DNA from: Pseudorhizobium tarimense
GTDB taxonomy: Bacteria > Pseudomonadota > Alphaproteobacteria > Rhizobiales > Rhizobiaceae
Assembly (NCBI RefSeq): GCF_022968135.1
Contig: NZ_JALJRA010000007.1
Location: 62,001-126,000, forward strand
Length of the DNA stretch: 64,000 nucleotides
Direction of reading: 5' to 3'
Below the pieces are notes generated by a model. It did no database searches, had not been told where the DNA came from, and was given only the letters and a program-made list of their open reading frames with translations. Each line of letters opens with the position of its first letter. Positions within the stretch are counted from its first letter, which is position 1. This document shows, piece after piece, positions 9,284 to 18,295 of the stretch. The translations under genes and the position numbers were made by a program.

Positions 9284-10315
9284 ATGTTCACACGCAGAGA
9301 TCTGACCAAGTTGAGCGCAGCCGCCGCGCTGGTTTTGGTGACCGGGCTGTCCGCGCCGGCATTTGCCGAGACGCCGGTCAAGTTCACGCTCGACTGGAAG
9401 TTCGAAGGACCTGCCGCCGGCTTCCTGCTGGCCGCTGACAAGGGCTACTTCAAGGACGAGGGCCTCGACGTCACCATCGATACCGGCAACGGCTCGGTGG
9501 AAGCGATCCCGCGCGTCTCGACCGGCACATACCAGATGGGCTTCGGCGACATCAACTCGCTTATCAAGTTCCTCGACGAAGATCCGTCCCAGAAGGTCAA
9601 AGCGGTGATGATGGTCTACGAGCGCCCGACCTTTGCAGTCGTTGGCCGCAAGTCGCTGGGCGTGACACAGGATCCGAAGTCGCTGGAGGGCAAGAAGCTC
9701 GGCGCCCCGCCGCCGGACGGCGCTTTCGCCCAATGGAAGGCCTTCAAGGATGTCGCCGGCATCGACGACAGCAACATCACAATCGAATCGATCGGTTTCC
9801 CCGTTCGCGAGCCTATGCTGGCCAAGGGCGACGTCGATGCCGTCTTCGGCTTCGCCTTCTCGGTCGTCCTGAACCTCAAGGCACAGGGTATCGCAGACGA
9901 CGACATCGCCACCATCCTGATGGCCGAGAACGGGCTCAACCTCTACGGCAACGCCGTGCTGGTGAATTCCGATTTCGCAGCCGAGAACCCGGAAGCGGTC
10001 AAGGGCTTCTTGAGAGCGCTCGCAAAGGGTTTTGCCGACGCAGTCGCCAATCCGGAAGAGGGCGTGGCCGCTGTCCTGAGGCGCAACGAGACGCTCGATT
10101 CCGACATCGAACTCGAACGCCTCCATATGGCAAACGAGATGAACATCAAGACGCCCCATGTCGTAGATAACGGCTTTGGCGGCGTCGACATGGAGCGTCT
10201 CGGCGCCTCGATCGAGACGCTGAAGGTGTCCATGGGGCTAAAGGGGAATGTCGCGGCCGATCAGGTCTTCGACCCAAGCTTCCTACCGTCGAAAGAAGAG
10301 CGGATGCTTCCATAA
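9284..10315 (+). CDS. ABC importer substrate-binding protein, NitT/TauT (NMT1/THI5-like)
   Basis: A 343-residue periplasmic protein with a signal peptide (TRRDLTKLSAAAALVLVTG...APAFAE). The mature start KFTLDWKFEGPAAGFLLAAD, then GYFKDEGLDVTI, is the NMT1/THI5/SsuA fold. Relatives bind thiamine pyrimidines, alkanesulfonates, nitrate or taurine; the ligand here is not decided by the sequence. The ATG at 9284 has GCAGGGGAA about ten bases upstream, which beats the earlier in-frame start at 9248. It leads a three-gene operon. Confidence 0.88.
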   Translation: MFTRRDLTKLSAAAALVLVTGLSAPAFAETPVKFTLDWKFEGPAAGFLLAADKGYFKDEGLDVTIDTGNGSVEAIPRVSTGTYQMGFGDINSLIKFLDEDPSQKVKAVMMVYERPTFAVVGRKSLGVTQDPKSLEGKKLGAPPPDGAFAQWKAFKDVAGIDDSNITIESIGFPVREPMLAKGDVDAVFGFAFSVVLNLKAQGIADDDIATILMAENGLNLYGNAVLVNSDFAAENPEAVKGFLRALAKGFADAVANPEEGVAAVLRRNETLDSDIELERLHMANEMNIKTPHVVDNGFGGVDMERLGASIETLKVSMGLKGNVAADQVFDPSFLPSKEERMLP

Positions 10316-10388
10316 TCGAGGTGGAGAGGAAGCACCTGGCGCGCTCCTCTCCTCCCATCTTTCTATCAGTTTCAATTCGGAGAGGGCC

Positions 10389-11177
10389 ATGACGCACCTC
10401 GTTTTCATCGACGACGTCGACATGCGTTATGGCGGCGCCGACGGGACGCTTGCCGTCTCCGGCCTGACAATGCGCGTCGAAAAAGGCGACTTTGCCGCCG
10501 TGGTCGGGCCTTCCGGCTGCGGAAAGTCGACCCTGATGAAGCTCGTCACCGGTCTGCACATCCCACAAGCGGGCACCGTCATCGTTGCGGGACAACATGT
10601 GACGAAACCGGTCTCGATCGTGGGCATGGCGTTTCAGAACCCTACCATGTTGCCTTGGCGCACGACGCTGGAAAACATCCTCCTGCCGCTGGAGATCGTT
10701 GAGAAGCACCGGCATCGCCTCCGCGCCCACAGGAAGGACTACGTCGCGCAGGCGGAAAACCTTCTGGAACTCGTCGGGCTGAAAGGCTTTGGGGCCAAAT
10801 ATCCCTGGCAGCTTTCCGGCGGCATGCAGCAGCGCGCCAATCTGTGCAGGGCGTTGATCCATCAGCCGGACCTGCTGATGCTGGACGAGCCCTTCGGCGC
10901 ACTCGACGCTTTTACCCGCGAAGAGCTCTGGTGCGTTATCCGTGACCTGCATGCGGCACAGGGCGTAACGATCATCCTCGTGACGCACGACCTGCGCGAG
11001 GCATCCTTCCTGGCGGACAAGATCTTCGTCATGAGCGCCCGGCCCGGCCGGATCGTCCGCGAGCATCGGGTTCCGTTCGCCCGCCCACGCGACCTCGACC
11101 TGATGTACGAGAAGGAGTTCAACGATCTTGTGCATCAGCTCCACGGCGAGATAGCGACGGCGAGGATGGCAGCATGA
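10389..11177 (+). CDS. ABC importer ATP-binding protein, NitT/TauT type
   Basis: A 262-residue ATPase of the SsuB/TauB/ThiZ type. It has the Walker A motif GPSGCGKST (about 40-48), Q-loop FQNPTMLPWRT, signature LSGGMQQR, Walker B LLMLDEPFGALD and the switch histidine in VTHDLREA. The start at ATG 10389 follows a GGAGAGGG ribosome site; the frame extends upstream into the preceding gene but without family wording. It couples to the permease by a four-base overlap (ATGA at 11174). Confidence 0.9.
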   Translation: MTHLVFIDDVDMRYGGADGTLAVSGLTMRVEKGDFAAVVGPSGCGKSTLMKLVTGLHIPQAGTVIVAGQHVTKPVSIVGMAFQNPTMLPWRTTLENILLPLEIVEKHRHRLRAHRKDYVAQAENLLELVGLKGFGAKYPWQLSGGMQQRANLCRALIHQPDLLMLDEPFGALDAFTREELWCVIRDLHAAQGVTIILVTHDLREASFLADKIFVMSARPGRIVREHRVPFARPRDLDLMYEKEFNDLVHQLHGEIATARMAA

Positions 11178-11992
11178 CGATCGTGACGGAACGTCCGGGA
11201 ACACCTGCGGTCTCCAAACCCCGAGCTCTCCGTATTAGCTGGGTGAGGGCGGCACCCTGGCTCTACACCATCGGCCTGTTCCTGATCTGGGAGCTGCTGG
11301 TTATCGCACTCCAGATGCCGCAAACGATCCTGCCGGCGCCGAGCAGGATCTTCCAGGCGATCGTGCAGTATTGGTCGCCGATCTGGAAGAACTCACTGCA
11401 GACGCTCTTCACGACAACGCTCGGCTTCGGGCTTGCGGTCGTCGGCGGCCTAGCCATCGGCCTTTTTATCGGCTGGTCCAAGACGATCTATGCCGGCCTC
11501 TATCCGCTGATGATTGGCTTCAACGCGATCCCGAAGGTTGCGGTCGTCCCGATCCTGGTGATCTGGTTTGGTATAGGCACGATCCCCGCCGTCATCACCG
11601 CCTTCCTGATCTCCTTCTTCCCGATTGTCGTCAATGTCGCCACCGGACTGGCGACCATTGAGCCGGAAACGGAGGATGTGCTGCGGGCGCTCGGTGCGCG
11701 CAAGATCGACATCATGCTGAAGGTCGGCGTACCACGTTCCATGCCGTACTTCTTCGGCTCGCTGAAGATCGCCATTACGCTGGCCTTCGTGGGATCGGTG
11801 CTTAGCGAGACGGTGGCTGCAAACTACGGGCTCGGCAATATGATGAGTTCCGCACAGAGCCAGTTCAACGTGCCGCTGGTCTTCGCCGGGCTTTTGATGC
11901 TCGCTGTCGAAGGTATTGCCATGTATGCGCTGATGGCCTGGATCGAGCGGCGCATGACCGGCTGGGCGCACCGCTCCACGATGGCGCATTGA
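11174..11992 (+). CDS. ABC importer permease, NitT/TauT type
   Basis: A 272-residue inner-membrane permease with six helices and the binding-protein-dependent transport domain. The cytoplasmic coupling loop reads EDVLRALGARKIDIMLKVGVP, matching the EAA loop of SsuC/TauC/ThiX. It forms the importer with the two preceding genes. The transported molecule is unknown; the group has no thiamine, sulfonate or nitrate gene beside it to settle this. Confidence 0.9.
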   Translation: MTIVTERPGTPAVSKPRALRISWVRAAPWLYTIGLFLIWELLVIALQMPQTILPAPSRIFQAIVQYWSPIWKNSLQTLFTTTLGFGLAVVGGLAIGLFIGWSKTIYAGLYPLMIGFNAIPKVAVVPILVIWFGIGTIPAVITAFLISFFPIVVNVATGLATIEPETEDVLRALGARKIDIMLKVGVPRSMPYFFGSLKIAITLAFVGSVLSETVAANYGLGNMMSSAQSQFNVPLVFAGLLMLAVEGIAMYALMAWIERRMTGWAHRSTMAH

Positions 11993-12037
11993 AAAGGCGG
12001 CGGAGCGAAAGCCTCGTGCAGCCGCTCCGCCGCATCC
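11991..12037. terminator. Hairpin between permease and mscS genes
   Basis: An 11-base perfect stem (left arm 11997-12007, right arm 12023-12033) with a 15-base loop lies between two convergent genes. On the minus strand it is followed by CCTTTTC, which fits an intrinsic terminator for the mscS gene; it may also stop the ABC operon from the other side. Confidence 0.7.
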
Positions 12038-12043
12038 TTGCCG

Positions 12044-12926
12044 TCAGGTTCGCGCCGCATCCGACTCGTCCGACATCTGCAACAATGTCGGAGGTCCGCT
12101 CTCGCCGGATGGGGCGTGGTAGGTGACCTGAGGGTAGGGGATGGTGATGCCCTGCTTGTCGAAAGGCTTCCTTCACCGCCTTGGTGATGTCGCGGCTCGT
12201 CATCCACCAGACGGAGCTGTTGGCCCAGTAGCGGAGCGCAAGCACGACCGAGCTGTTGCCAAGATCCATGACAAAGGCTGAGGGCTCCGGCGTGTCCAGT
12301 ACACGCTCGTCCTTGCACGATATCGAGCATGATGGCGATCGCCTTGTCGATGTCGTCCTCATAGGCAAATCGTGCATGCGCGTCGAAAGCCGGCTGTAGT
12401 TCGTGACCGGCACGTTCCAGAGCAGAGAGTTCGGAGCGAGGCGGTAGAGCCCGTCATAGGTCTTCAGCTCGGTGGCAAACAGGCCGATGTCCTGAACGAT
12501 GCCGTTGATGCTGCCGGTGTCGATATATTCCCCGACGCGGAACGGGCGCAGAACCAGGAGCATGATGCCCGCCGCGATGTTCTGGAGAGTGCCCTGCAGC
12601 GCCAGTCCAATGGCAAGACCGATGGCGCCAAGCGCCGCGAGGATCGATGCCGTCTGCACCCCGAACTGGCCGAGCACCATGACGACGACGATGACGAGGA
12701 TCGCATAGCGGATGGTATTGGAGAAGAATTGCGCCAGCGTCACGTCGATCCCGTGGATGCGGGAAAGGCCTCGATAGGCCCAGCGGCTGATGAGGCCGGA
12801 GGCGATCCAGCCTACCACGAGAAGGATGATGGCGCCGAGGATGGAGAAGGAATACTGGACGGCGAGGGCGGTCAGCTGTGCCAGTGCGGCGCGCGTTGCG
12901 ACCACGAAATCCGATGCTTGGTCCAT
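12044..12926 (-). pseudogene. Small-conductance mechanosensitive channel MscS, frameshifted
   Basis: The first 180 or so codons encode a normal small MscS: membrane helices 1-3, with the pore helix segment VQTASILAALGAIGLAIGLALQGTLQN, then the beta domain LLVLRPFRVGEYIDTGSINGIVQDIG. From about 12370 the frame breaks. Homology continues in another frame (FAYEDDIDKAIAIMLDIV), returns at about 12315 (KDERVLDTPEPSAFVMDLG), and is lost again at about 12163, where removing one A restores VKEAFDKQGITIPYPQ to a stop at 12044. So one deleted and two inserted bases are needed to explain it. Either a recent pseudogene or sequence errors. MscS protects cells from osmotic downshock. Confidence 0.8.
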
Positions 12927-13017
12927 ATGCCAGGGTGCTCCTTTGCCGTCGCGAGCGGTATTTGGTGCACCTGCTACAGAGGTCAAGGAAGCAGCGGAGA
13001 TACCTGCAGATCTTCAG

Positions 13018-13572
13018 CTAAGACCTTGTTGCGGTTATCTTATCTTCTTGGCCCATTGAGCGAAGCGGCAAGACGAAGGAGGCTCTACCGTCGGTATCGC
13101 TGCCGCGACCGATCCCCTTTATCGCCTTGATGAGCCGATTATCCCGGCCGAGCAGACGGTCACCGAATTCGATGAGCCGCGCATTCGGCGTCGCATGCGG
13201 GGCGACGGCCCGAAGTCGGGCTGCCAGCGCCATGTCGTCCTCGTTCGGATCGACCGCGAGGGATGCAATCACGGCGGCAGCCGGCGACCGGGAAACGCCC
13301 ATCCAGCAATGGATGACGATCGGCGCACTTCGGTCCCATTGGCGCACGAACTCGATCAGCCGTTCGACATGCTCCTCCGCCGGCGCAAGGAGGTCTCCCG
13401 TTCCCGCGAAGGCGATGTCGTTCATCTTGAGCGTGAGGTGCCGGTCGGCCCTAATGAGGCCCGGGCGATGGAAATCCTGTTTCTCTGCAATCAGGCTGAC
13501 CAGGTGGCTTGCCTTGTGACGCACGGCCAGTTCCGCAATGCTTGCCAGCGGGCAGACGATGATTGCGCTCAT
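13018..13572 (-). CDS. Protein tyrosine/dual-specificity phosphatase-like protein
   Basis: A 184-residue protein with the cysteine phosphatase signature HCWMGVSRSP (Cys89, Arg95; CX5R). The upstream fold (VSLIAEKQDFHRPGL, HLTLKMNDIAF) matches the rhizobial tyrosine phosphatase family rather than classical PTPs. Asp52 in MNDI could be the general acid. Its ATG overlaps the stop of the HD nucleotidase gene by four bases, so it is the third gene of a coupled set with ygfZ. Substrate unknown. Confidence 0.83.
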   Translation of the reverse strand: MSAIIVCPLASIAELAVRHKASHLVSLIAEKQDFHRPGLIRADRHLTLKMNDIAFAGTGDLLAPAEEHVERLIEFVRQWDRSAPIVIHCWMGVSRSPAAAVIASLAVDPNEDDMALAARLRAVAPHATPNARLIEFGDRLLGRDNRLIKAIKGIGRGSDTDGRASFVLPLRSMGQEDKITATRS

Positions 13573-14183
13573 GTCAGCGACTCGGACAGGCGCTCGGCAT
13601 CAAGCTCGGCGAAGCGCTTGAGAAACAAGGATTGCGCTTCAAGTGCCGGCATCGGCTCCAGCGGCAGCATCTCCCGGGTGATCCCGCGCGGCTGACCAAA
13701 GAACCTGCGCGCCTCCTCCACGGAAAATCCCGCAAGCTCCGTCGCCTCGAAGAAGGCCGCGATCGTATCCGCCTTTTTGATCAGCGCCTTCAGCTCGCGC
13801 GTCGGATGGGGCGGCAGCCCGAAGCGCAGGTGGATTGCCGCCTCCAGACGATGCTCCACCGTCTTGTATCCGCCGCCCACGACCGACTTGAAGGGGGAGA
13901 TCATGTCGCCGATCACGTATTCGGGTGCGTCGTGCAGCAGCGTCATCATCAGGTTCTGGCAGTCGGCGCCGTTGCAGCGCCGGAAGATCTCCTCCACCAC
14001 CAGGCAATGCTGTGCCACGGAAAAGGCGTGGTCGCCGCGGGTCTGGCCGTTCCAGCGCGCAACGCGGGCGAGCCCATGGGCGATGTCGGAGATTTCGACA
14101 TCGAGCGGCGAAGGGTCGAGCAGGTCGAGCCGCCGCCCGGAGAGCATCCGCTGCCAGGCCCGCGCCGCCTTCGTCGTGCTCAC
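13569..14183 (-). CDS. YfbR-like HD 5'-nucleotidase
   Basis: A 204-residue HD-domain protein of the YfbR type. The metal ligands are in SVAQHC (His59), TLLHDAPEYVIGD (His84-Asp85) and LIKKADTIAAF. E. coli YfbR dephosphorylates deoxynucleoside 5'-monophosphates; the same activity is plausible. The gene overlaps both neighbours by four bases (14180-14183 and 13569-13572). Confidence 0.86.
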   Translation of the reverse strand: MSTTKAARAWQRMLSGRRLDLLDPSPLDVEISDIAHGLARVARWNGQTRGDHAFSVAQHCLVVEEIFRRCNGADCQNLMMTLLHDAPEYVIGDMISPFKSVVGGGYKTVEHRLEAAIHLRFGLPPHPTRELKALIKKADTIAAFFEATELAGFSVEEARRFFGQPRGITREMLPLEPMPALEAQSLFLKRFAELDAERLSESLT

Positions 14184-15022
14184 GAGTCGGCCTCTTCGCC
14201 AGCAGGATAGGAGAGACCGGTCCAGACTGGAAGCGTCGCTCGCACAGGGACATCGCCGGCAAGCAAAGGAACACCGGCGGCAAGGGCAGCTCCGACACGA
14301 TCTGTCCGAACGATAGCCAAGCCCTTGCGGCCGCTGACGGTGCCGAGCGCTCCGACCGGTTTGCCGCCCGCGGTGATCTCCGTTCCGGAAGCGGGGAGAT
14401 CCGCCTCGGCCTCGATCTTTACGATCCGGCGGCGTGCCGTTCCGCGGTGCTGCATGCGCGACACGACCTCCTGGCCGACATAGCAGCCCTTGCGGAACGA
14501 AAGCCCGCCATCGAGGTCCATCAGGATGTCGTGCGGAAAGGCATCCTGTAGGGCGTAATCTGCGCCGGAAACGGCGACGCCAGCCTCCGTCCGCAAGGCA
14601 TCGTAGTCGCCTTTCGGCAAGTCCATTTCAGTCTGGCCTATCAGGCGCATCAGCCGGATCCCGGCCTGGCCGAAACGCTCGTCCTCCACGCCGTAGGCGG
14701 GTGTGTCCTCACCCCAGGTGACCGTGATGCCGGCGTCTTCTAAGACGGTGAAATCCACCTGCGAACGCAGCTTGTACATCGTCAGCCGCCGAACGAAAGC
14801 ATCCTGCTGATCTGCATCCATTTCGATGATGAAGCCATCGCCATCCCGCCAGATCACGAAGTCGAATAGGATCTTGCCTTGCGGCGTCAGCAGAGCCCCC
14901 GCGCGTGCCGTGCCGGGCGGCAGGGAGACCACATCCGTCGTGATGAGGTTTTGGAGAAATGTCATCGCGTCCGCTCCGGAAACACGGATCAGACTTCGAT
15001 CGGGCAAAAAGGCTGCAGGCAT
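14180..15022 (-). CDS. ygfZ: YgfZ/GcvT-type iron-sulfur cluster assembly protein
   Basis: A 280-residue folate-binding protein of the YgfZ/CAF17 family, which helps mature or repair certain 4Fe-4S enzymes. The family signature KGCYVGQEVVSRM is at about 178-190, with the key Cys180. The N-terminal GcvT-like part reads SGADAMTFLQNLITTDV and AGALLTPQGKILFDF. It is the first gene of the coupled group with the HD nucleotidase and the phosphatase. Confidence 0.93.
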   Translation of the reverse strand: MPAAFLPDRSLIRVSGADAMTFLQNLITTDVVSLPPGTARAGALLTPQGKILFDFVIWRDGDGFIIEMDADQQDAFVRRLTMYKLRSQVDFTVLEDAGITVTWGEDTPAYGVEDERFGQAGIRLMRLIGQTEMDLPKGDYDALRTEAGVAVSGADYALQDAFPHDILMDLDGGLSFRKGCYVGQEVVSRMQHRGTARRRIVKIEAEADLPASGTEITAGGKPVGALGTVSGRKGLAIVRTDRVGAALAAGVPLLAGDVPVRATLPVWTGLSYPAGEEADS

Positions 15023-15096
15023 GGTTCACTCGGGAGGTTGCGTCCTTACCAGTTAGGCGTTCTGCCGGTTAGGAGCAAGGTTCTCCTGCCGCAGGC

Positions 15097-15819
15097 TCAA
15101 TCGCCGCCGACAAACGAACGCCACTCGCCGTCCGGCGTAATTGCCAACCGGTAGAAATTGTAATTGCCGGCTTCTTCCATGGCCATCAGGTCGCCTGCCG
15201 TCACGATCCGCAGCAGCTCAACCCGCTCCGGCGGCGAGAGGGATTTCAGGTCCTTGCCTGCAAAATACGGCCAGACATAAGCCTCCTGCGGGGTGCCGGC
15301 ATCCATTCGTGCCGCTCCTGTGGCGAGGATGTCGAGAAGGATCGCCAGGATTTCCAACCCTTCCGGATCTCCCGAAAAGCTCCGCATGGCGTCGAGCGGA
15401 TCGCTGATCTCGCCGTTCACCTGCGTCTGCCGGGGGCCGGGATCGGTGAGCGGCCGCAGTCGTTCATAATCGCCGGAAGCCGCCGCCTCGACGATCAGCT
15501 CGCGCATGCGGCGAACCGGCTCGGGAAGCTGGGACAGGTCCATGATGATCTCGGCATCCGCCGCACCGTCGCCGGTGTCTTCATCTGGCGAATCAGCCTC
15601 GTCCGTCGGGGGACGGTTGATCAGGGGATCGGGAAGGGGAATGCCAGATGGTGCCTGGCGGCCATCGTCCGGGCCAGAGTTCTGCTCATTAGGGCTGCCA
15701 CGCAGCTCCGAGAGCGCTTCCGCCTGAGGCGAGGCGAAGAGGAGGGCGCTGAGGCCAAGTGCGGCACACGTTGTGGAGAGGGGCTTTCGACGTGCAGGAG
15801 GTTCCGGAGCGTTGCTCAT
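15097..15819 (-). CDS. Secreted hypothetical protein, conserved rhizobial type
   Basis: A 240-residue protein with an N-terminal export signal (CAALGLSALLFASPQAEA), a proline/aspartate-rich spacer (about 40-90) and a compact C-terminal domain (about 95-240) with WPYFAGKDLKSLSPPERVELLRIVT and ITPDGEWRSFVGGD at the end. It resembles uncharacterised proteins of Rhizobiales; I assign no function. It lies 16 bases after the 86-residue gene and may share its transcript. Confidence 0.72.
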   Translation of the reverse strand: MSNAPEPPARRKPLSTTCAALGLSALLFASPQAEALSELRGSPNEQNSGPDDGRQAPSGIPLPDPLINRPPTDEADSPDEDTGDGAADAEIIMDLSQLPEPVRRMRELIVEAAASGDYERLRPLTDPGPRQTQVNGEISDPLDAMRSFSGDPEGLEILAILLDILATGAARMDAGTPQEAYVWPYFAGKDLKSLSPPERVELLRIVTAGDLMAMEEAGNYNFYRLAITPDGEWRSFVGGD

Positions 15820-15835
15820 CGGGAAACCTCACAAC

Positions 15836-16096
15836 CTATTGGATCCGGCGTTCCGGAGAGAATTCGCCGGCGAGCATGCGCTCGCGCAGCTCCTCGAGCA
15901 TGGCTTCGGCGCCTTGTTCTCCATGAATGCGAATCGTTTCCCGCATAGCGAGCGCAAAGGCGGCATCGGCGATGATTTCCGGTTCAATGCCATCGGCGAC
16001 GCCGTCGGCCCAGGCCTCGTTCTGGTACTCCAGGGCCACCTGCATCTTCTCGTGGACAATCATGTCGTCGATATCGTTGCGGCCAGTCTGCATCAT
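15836..16096 (-). CDS. Small acidic helical hypothetical protein
   Basis: An 86-residue, mostly alpha-helical, acidic protein without signal peptide. It has an early MIVHEKMQVALEYQNEAWADG segment and a C-terminal helix MLEELRERMLAGEFSPERR. It is probably cytoplasmic. No family recognised; a role linked to the secreted protein downstream is only suggested by adjacency. Confidence 0.6.
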   Translation of the reverse strand: MMQTGRNDIDDMIVHEKMQVALEYQNEAWADGVADGIEPEIIADAAFALAMRETIRIHGEQGAEAMLEELRERMLAGEFSPERRIQ

Positions 16097-16194
16097 GTCT
16101 TCCTCGGTTACCCGCGGGTTACTCGCTTATTAAGAACTCTAGCAGCCTTTTACCAAAACGACACGGGCTGCTGGCGAAAGAGGTAAATAATGCC

Positions 16195-16653
16195 CTAATT
16201 TCCAAAGCGCGCAGCGATTTCTGCAGCAAGTGTTGCGCCTTCGTTACGGTAGCGGCCCTCGGCGGTGCGTGCCGCACCGGTGCAGGTGGTGTGAACAGAT
16301 GCGAAAGAGCGATAGCCGCGATTGAAGGCAGCGGTAAGGCGCTCCCGCCGCTTCGGCTCGGTGGCGGTGTCGGCGTTTAGCAGCTCCTGCATCGACTGGC
16401 GCCAGCCGCCACCCTCTTCGCCGCAGAGCGAGCGCAGATAGTGGATCGACCCGAGAATCTCCGCCAGGCGCGCCAGTTGCTCGTCATAGGGAGCGGGCTT
16501 TTCCTCCACCGCAGGGGCAGGGGCAGGGGCAGGGGCCGGAGTTAGCTCCGGTTCCTGTGCGGCAAGCGGTCCGGCTGCTGCGGCAACGATCATCAAGCTG
16601 GCGCAGAGGTGCAGGGCGGTCGGCATGTGTCTTTTGCGGTCACGTATTATCAT
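16195..16653 (-). CDS. TIGR02301-family periplasmic protein
   Basis: A 152-residue exported protein. After the signal peptide (LHLCASLMIVAAAAGPLAAQ) comes an alanine-proline repeat (about 40-52) and a domain with the family wording AEILGSIHYLRSLCGEEGGGWRQSMQELL and FNRGYRSFASVHTTC. This matches the rhizobial TIGR02301 family of unknown function; two cysteines probably pair. The start at 16653 was chosen because its ATG overlaps the Nudix stop as ATGA. Confidence 0.83.
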   Translation of the reverse strand: MIIRDRKRHMPTALHLCASLMIVAAAAGPLAAQEPELTPAPAPAPAPAVEEKPAPYDEQLARLAEILGSIHYLRSLCGEEGGGWRQSMQELLNADTATEPKRRERLTAAFNRGYRSFASVHTTCTGAARTAEGRYRNEGATLAAEIAARFGN

Positions 16654-17093
16654 CTCATCCTCGCCGCCAGCCGTTCGGCGCAATCAAGCACGCTCTGCGG
16701 CACGGGCAGGGCGCGAATCTCGTCAAGCGTATACCATCCCTGGTCTGCTGCATCATCCGCCGCGATCGCCTCGGAAGAAGCATCAGCCTTCACCAGGAAG
16801 ACCGAGAGGAAGAAGTGGCTCTCGACCTCTCCGTCCTTTGCTTCGGTCTTCAGGTCATAAGTGGCGAACAGTTCTGGGTCGAAGGCGCTGATGCCGGTTT
16901 CCTCCCGAAACTCCCTCAGGGCCGTTTCCGCCGGCGTTTCCCCAAGCTCGGCACGTCCTCCCGGAAAAGCAAAAAGATCCGCGGCCGGTGGATTGCGCCG
17001 GCGGATGAGGAGAAAACGTCCCTCCCGCTCCAGCACGGCGGAAGATGCCATCTGCGGATACACGAGCGGCGCGATGTCGGGTTCTTCGTTCAT
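16650..17093 (-). CDS. Nudix hydrolase
   Basis: A 147-residue Nudix enzyme with a complete box GX5EX7REUXEEXGU at residues 46-68 (GRAELGE ... REFREETGI), which binds Mg2+ and cleaves nucleoside diphosphate derivatives. The exact substrate is not evident; the length and N-terminal strand AVLEREGRFLLIRRRNPPA resemble ADP-ribose or (d)NTP hydrolases. The gene is cotranscribed with the TIGR02301 gene and divergent from ynfA. Confidence 0.88.
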   Translation of the reverse strand: MNEEPDIAPLVYPQMASSAVLEREGRFLLIRRRNPPAADLFAFPGGRAELGETPAETALREFREETGISAFDPELFATYDLKTEAKDGEVESHFFLSVFLVKADASSEAIAADDAADQGWYTLDEIRALPVPQSVLDCAERLAARMR

Positions 17094-17141
17094 TACGGGT
17101 AGACTAGAAGGAATGTCCGCAAAGACAACTCCGGGTGCCCG

Positions 17142-17465
17142 ATGAACGCCTATCTTCTTTTCGCGGCTGCCGCACTGGCGGAGATCGCCGGTTGTTTCGC
17201 CTTCTGGGCATGGTTCCGTCTCGACAAGCCGATCTGGTGGCTCGCACCCGGTCTGTTGTCGTTGGCGGTTTTCGCAGCATCGCTCGCTCTCGTGCCGAGC
17301 GATGCTGTAGGACGCACCTATGCAGCCTATGGCGGCATATACATCGTCGCCTCGCTGCTTTGGCTTTGGCTGGTGGAGGGACGGATGCCGGACCGCTGGG
17401 ATGTGGGCGGCGGGATGATCTGCCTGGCCGGCGCCTCGCTGATCCTCTTCGGCCCGCGTGGCTGA
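17142..17465 (+). CDS. YnfA/UPF0060 family membrane protein
   Basis: A 107-residue protein with four membrane helices that matches the YnfA/UPF0060 family, a relative of small multidrug transporters. Typical wording: [49 protein letters not shown]. Probably works as a dimer in the inner membrane; substrates are uncertain. Confidence 0.9.
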   Translation: MNAYLLFAAAALAEIAGCFAFWAWFRLDKPIWWLAPGLLSLAVFAASLALVPSDAVGRTYAAYGGIYIVASLLWLWLVEGRMPDRWDVGGGMICLAGASLILFGPRG

Positions 17466-17509
17466 ACGACCGGCTTGACCGGCCGGGAGGCTGGTGCAAT
17501 GACATCGGC

Positions 17510-18262
17510 ATGTGTGGACGCTACGCCCTGACCGCGACGCCGGAAGACATCCTGCAGTTCCTCAGCGTCATCGATATCGACAACTTCCCGCCGCGCTACA
17601 ACATCGCGCCGACTCAGCCGATCCTGGTGGTCGCCGCCTCCGAGCGGGAGGCGCCGGGAAGCAACCTTCCCGCGCGGCATGCGCTGCTGGCCCGCTGGGG
17701 CTTCATTCCTGGCTGGGTGAAGGATCCTCGAGACTTCCCGCTGCTGATCAATGCGCGTGCGGAAACGGCAATCGAGAAGGCCTCGTTTCGCGCTGCCATG
17801 CGCCATCGGCGTGTGCTGATCCCGGCCTCCGGTTTCTATGAATGGCGCCGTCCACCGAAGGAAACGGGGCTTCCCTCACAGGCCTATTGGATCCGCCCTA
17901 GGTGTGGCGGTGTCCTTGCCTTCGGCGGATTGATGGAGACCTACGCCTCCGCCGACGGTTCCGAAGTCGATACGGCAGCGATTTTGACCACGAAGGCTAA
18001 TGCGACGATCCGCAGCATTCACGACCGCATGCCGGTGGTGATCCCGCAGGAGGAGTTTGCCCGCTGGCTCGATTGCAAGACCCAGGAGCCGCGCGCGATC
18101 GCCGATTTGATGCAGCCGGCAGACGATGACCTTTTCGAGTCGGTCCCGGTATCCGACCTCGTCAACAAGGTCGTTAATATGGGCCCGGAGCTGCAGAAGC
18201 CGATTTCGCTTGCCGAACCGGTTGCACCGACGGAGCCCATCGGGCAGATGTCGCTCTTCTGA
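17510..18262 (+). CDS. SRAP domain protein (YedK/HMCES family)
   Basis: A 250-residue SRAP protein that crosslinks to abasic sites in single-stranded DNA and shields them. The start is fixed by the chemistry: the protein must begin Met-Cys, with Cys2 becoming the N-terminal nucleophile, and ATG 17510 gives MCGRYALT. Other conserved residues are present: RYNIAPTQ, NARAETA, the acidic GFYEWRR and the histidine in IHDRMPV. A C-terminal extension past about 215 is proline-rich and acidic. It follows ynfA by 44 bases. Confidence 0.93.
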   Translation: MCGRYALTATPEDILQFLSVIDIDNFPPRYNIAPTQPILVVAASEREAPGSNLPARHALLARWGFIPGWVKDPRDFPLLINARAETAIEKASFRAAMRHRRVLIPASGFYEWRRPPKETGLPSQAYWIRPRCGGVLAFGGLMETYASADGSEVDTAAILTTKANATIRSIHDRMPVVIPQEEFARWLDCKTQEPRAIADLMQPADDDLFESVPVSDLVNKVVNMGPELQKPISLAEPVAPTEPIGQMSLF

Positions 18263-18295
18263 TACCACTCCCTCCCTCTTCATAGGCTTTTCAGG

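Noticed and set aside
13407..13572. An earlier or alternative phosphatase start
   Set aside because: The ATG at 13572 overlaps the preceding stop as ATGA and gives the full-length fold.
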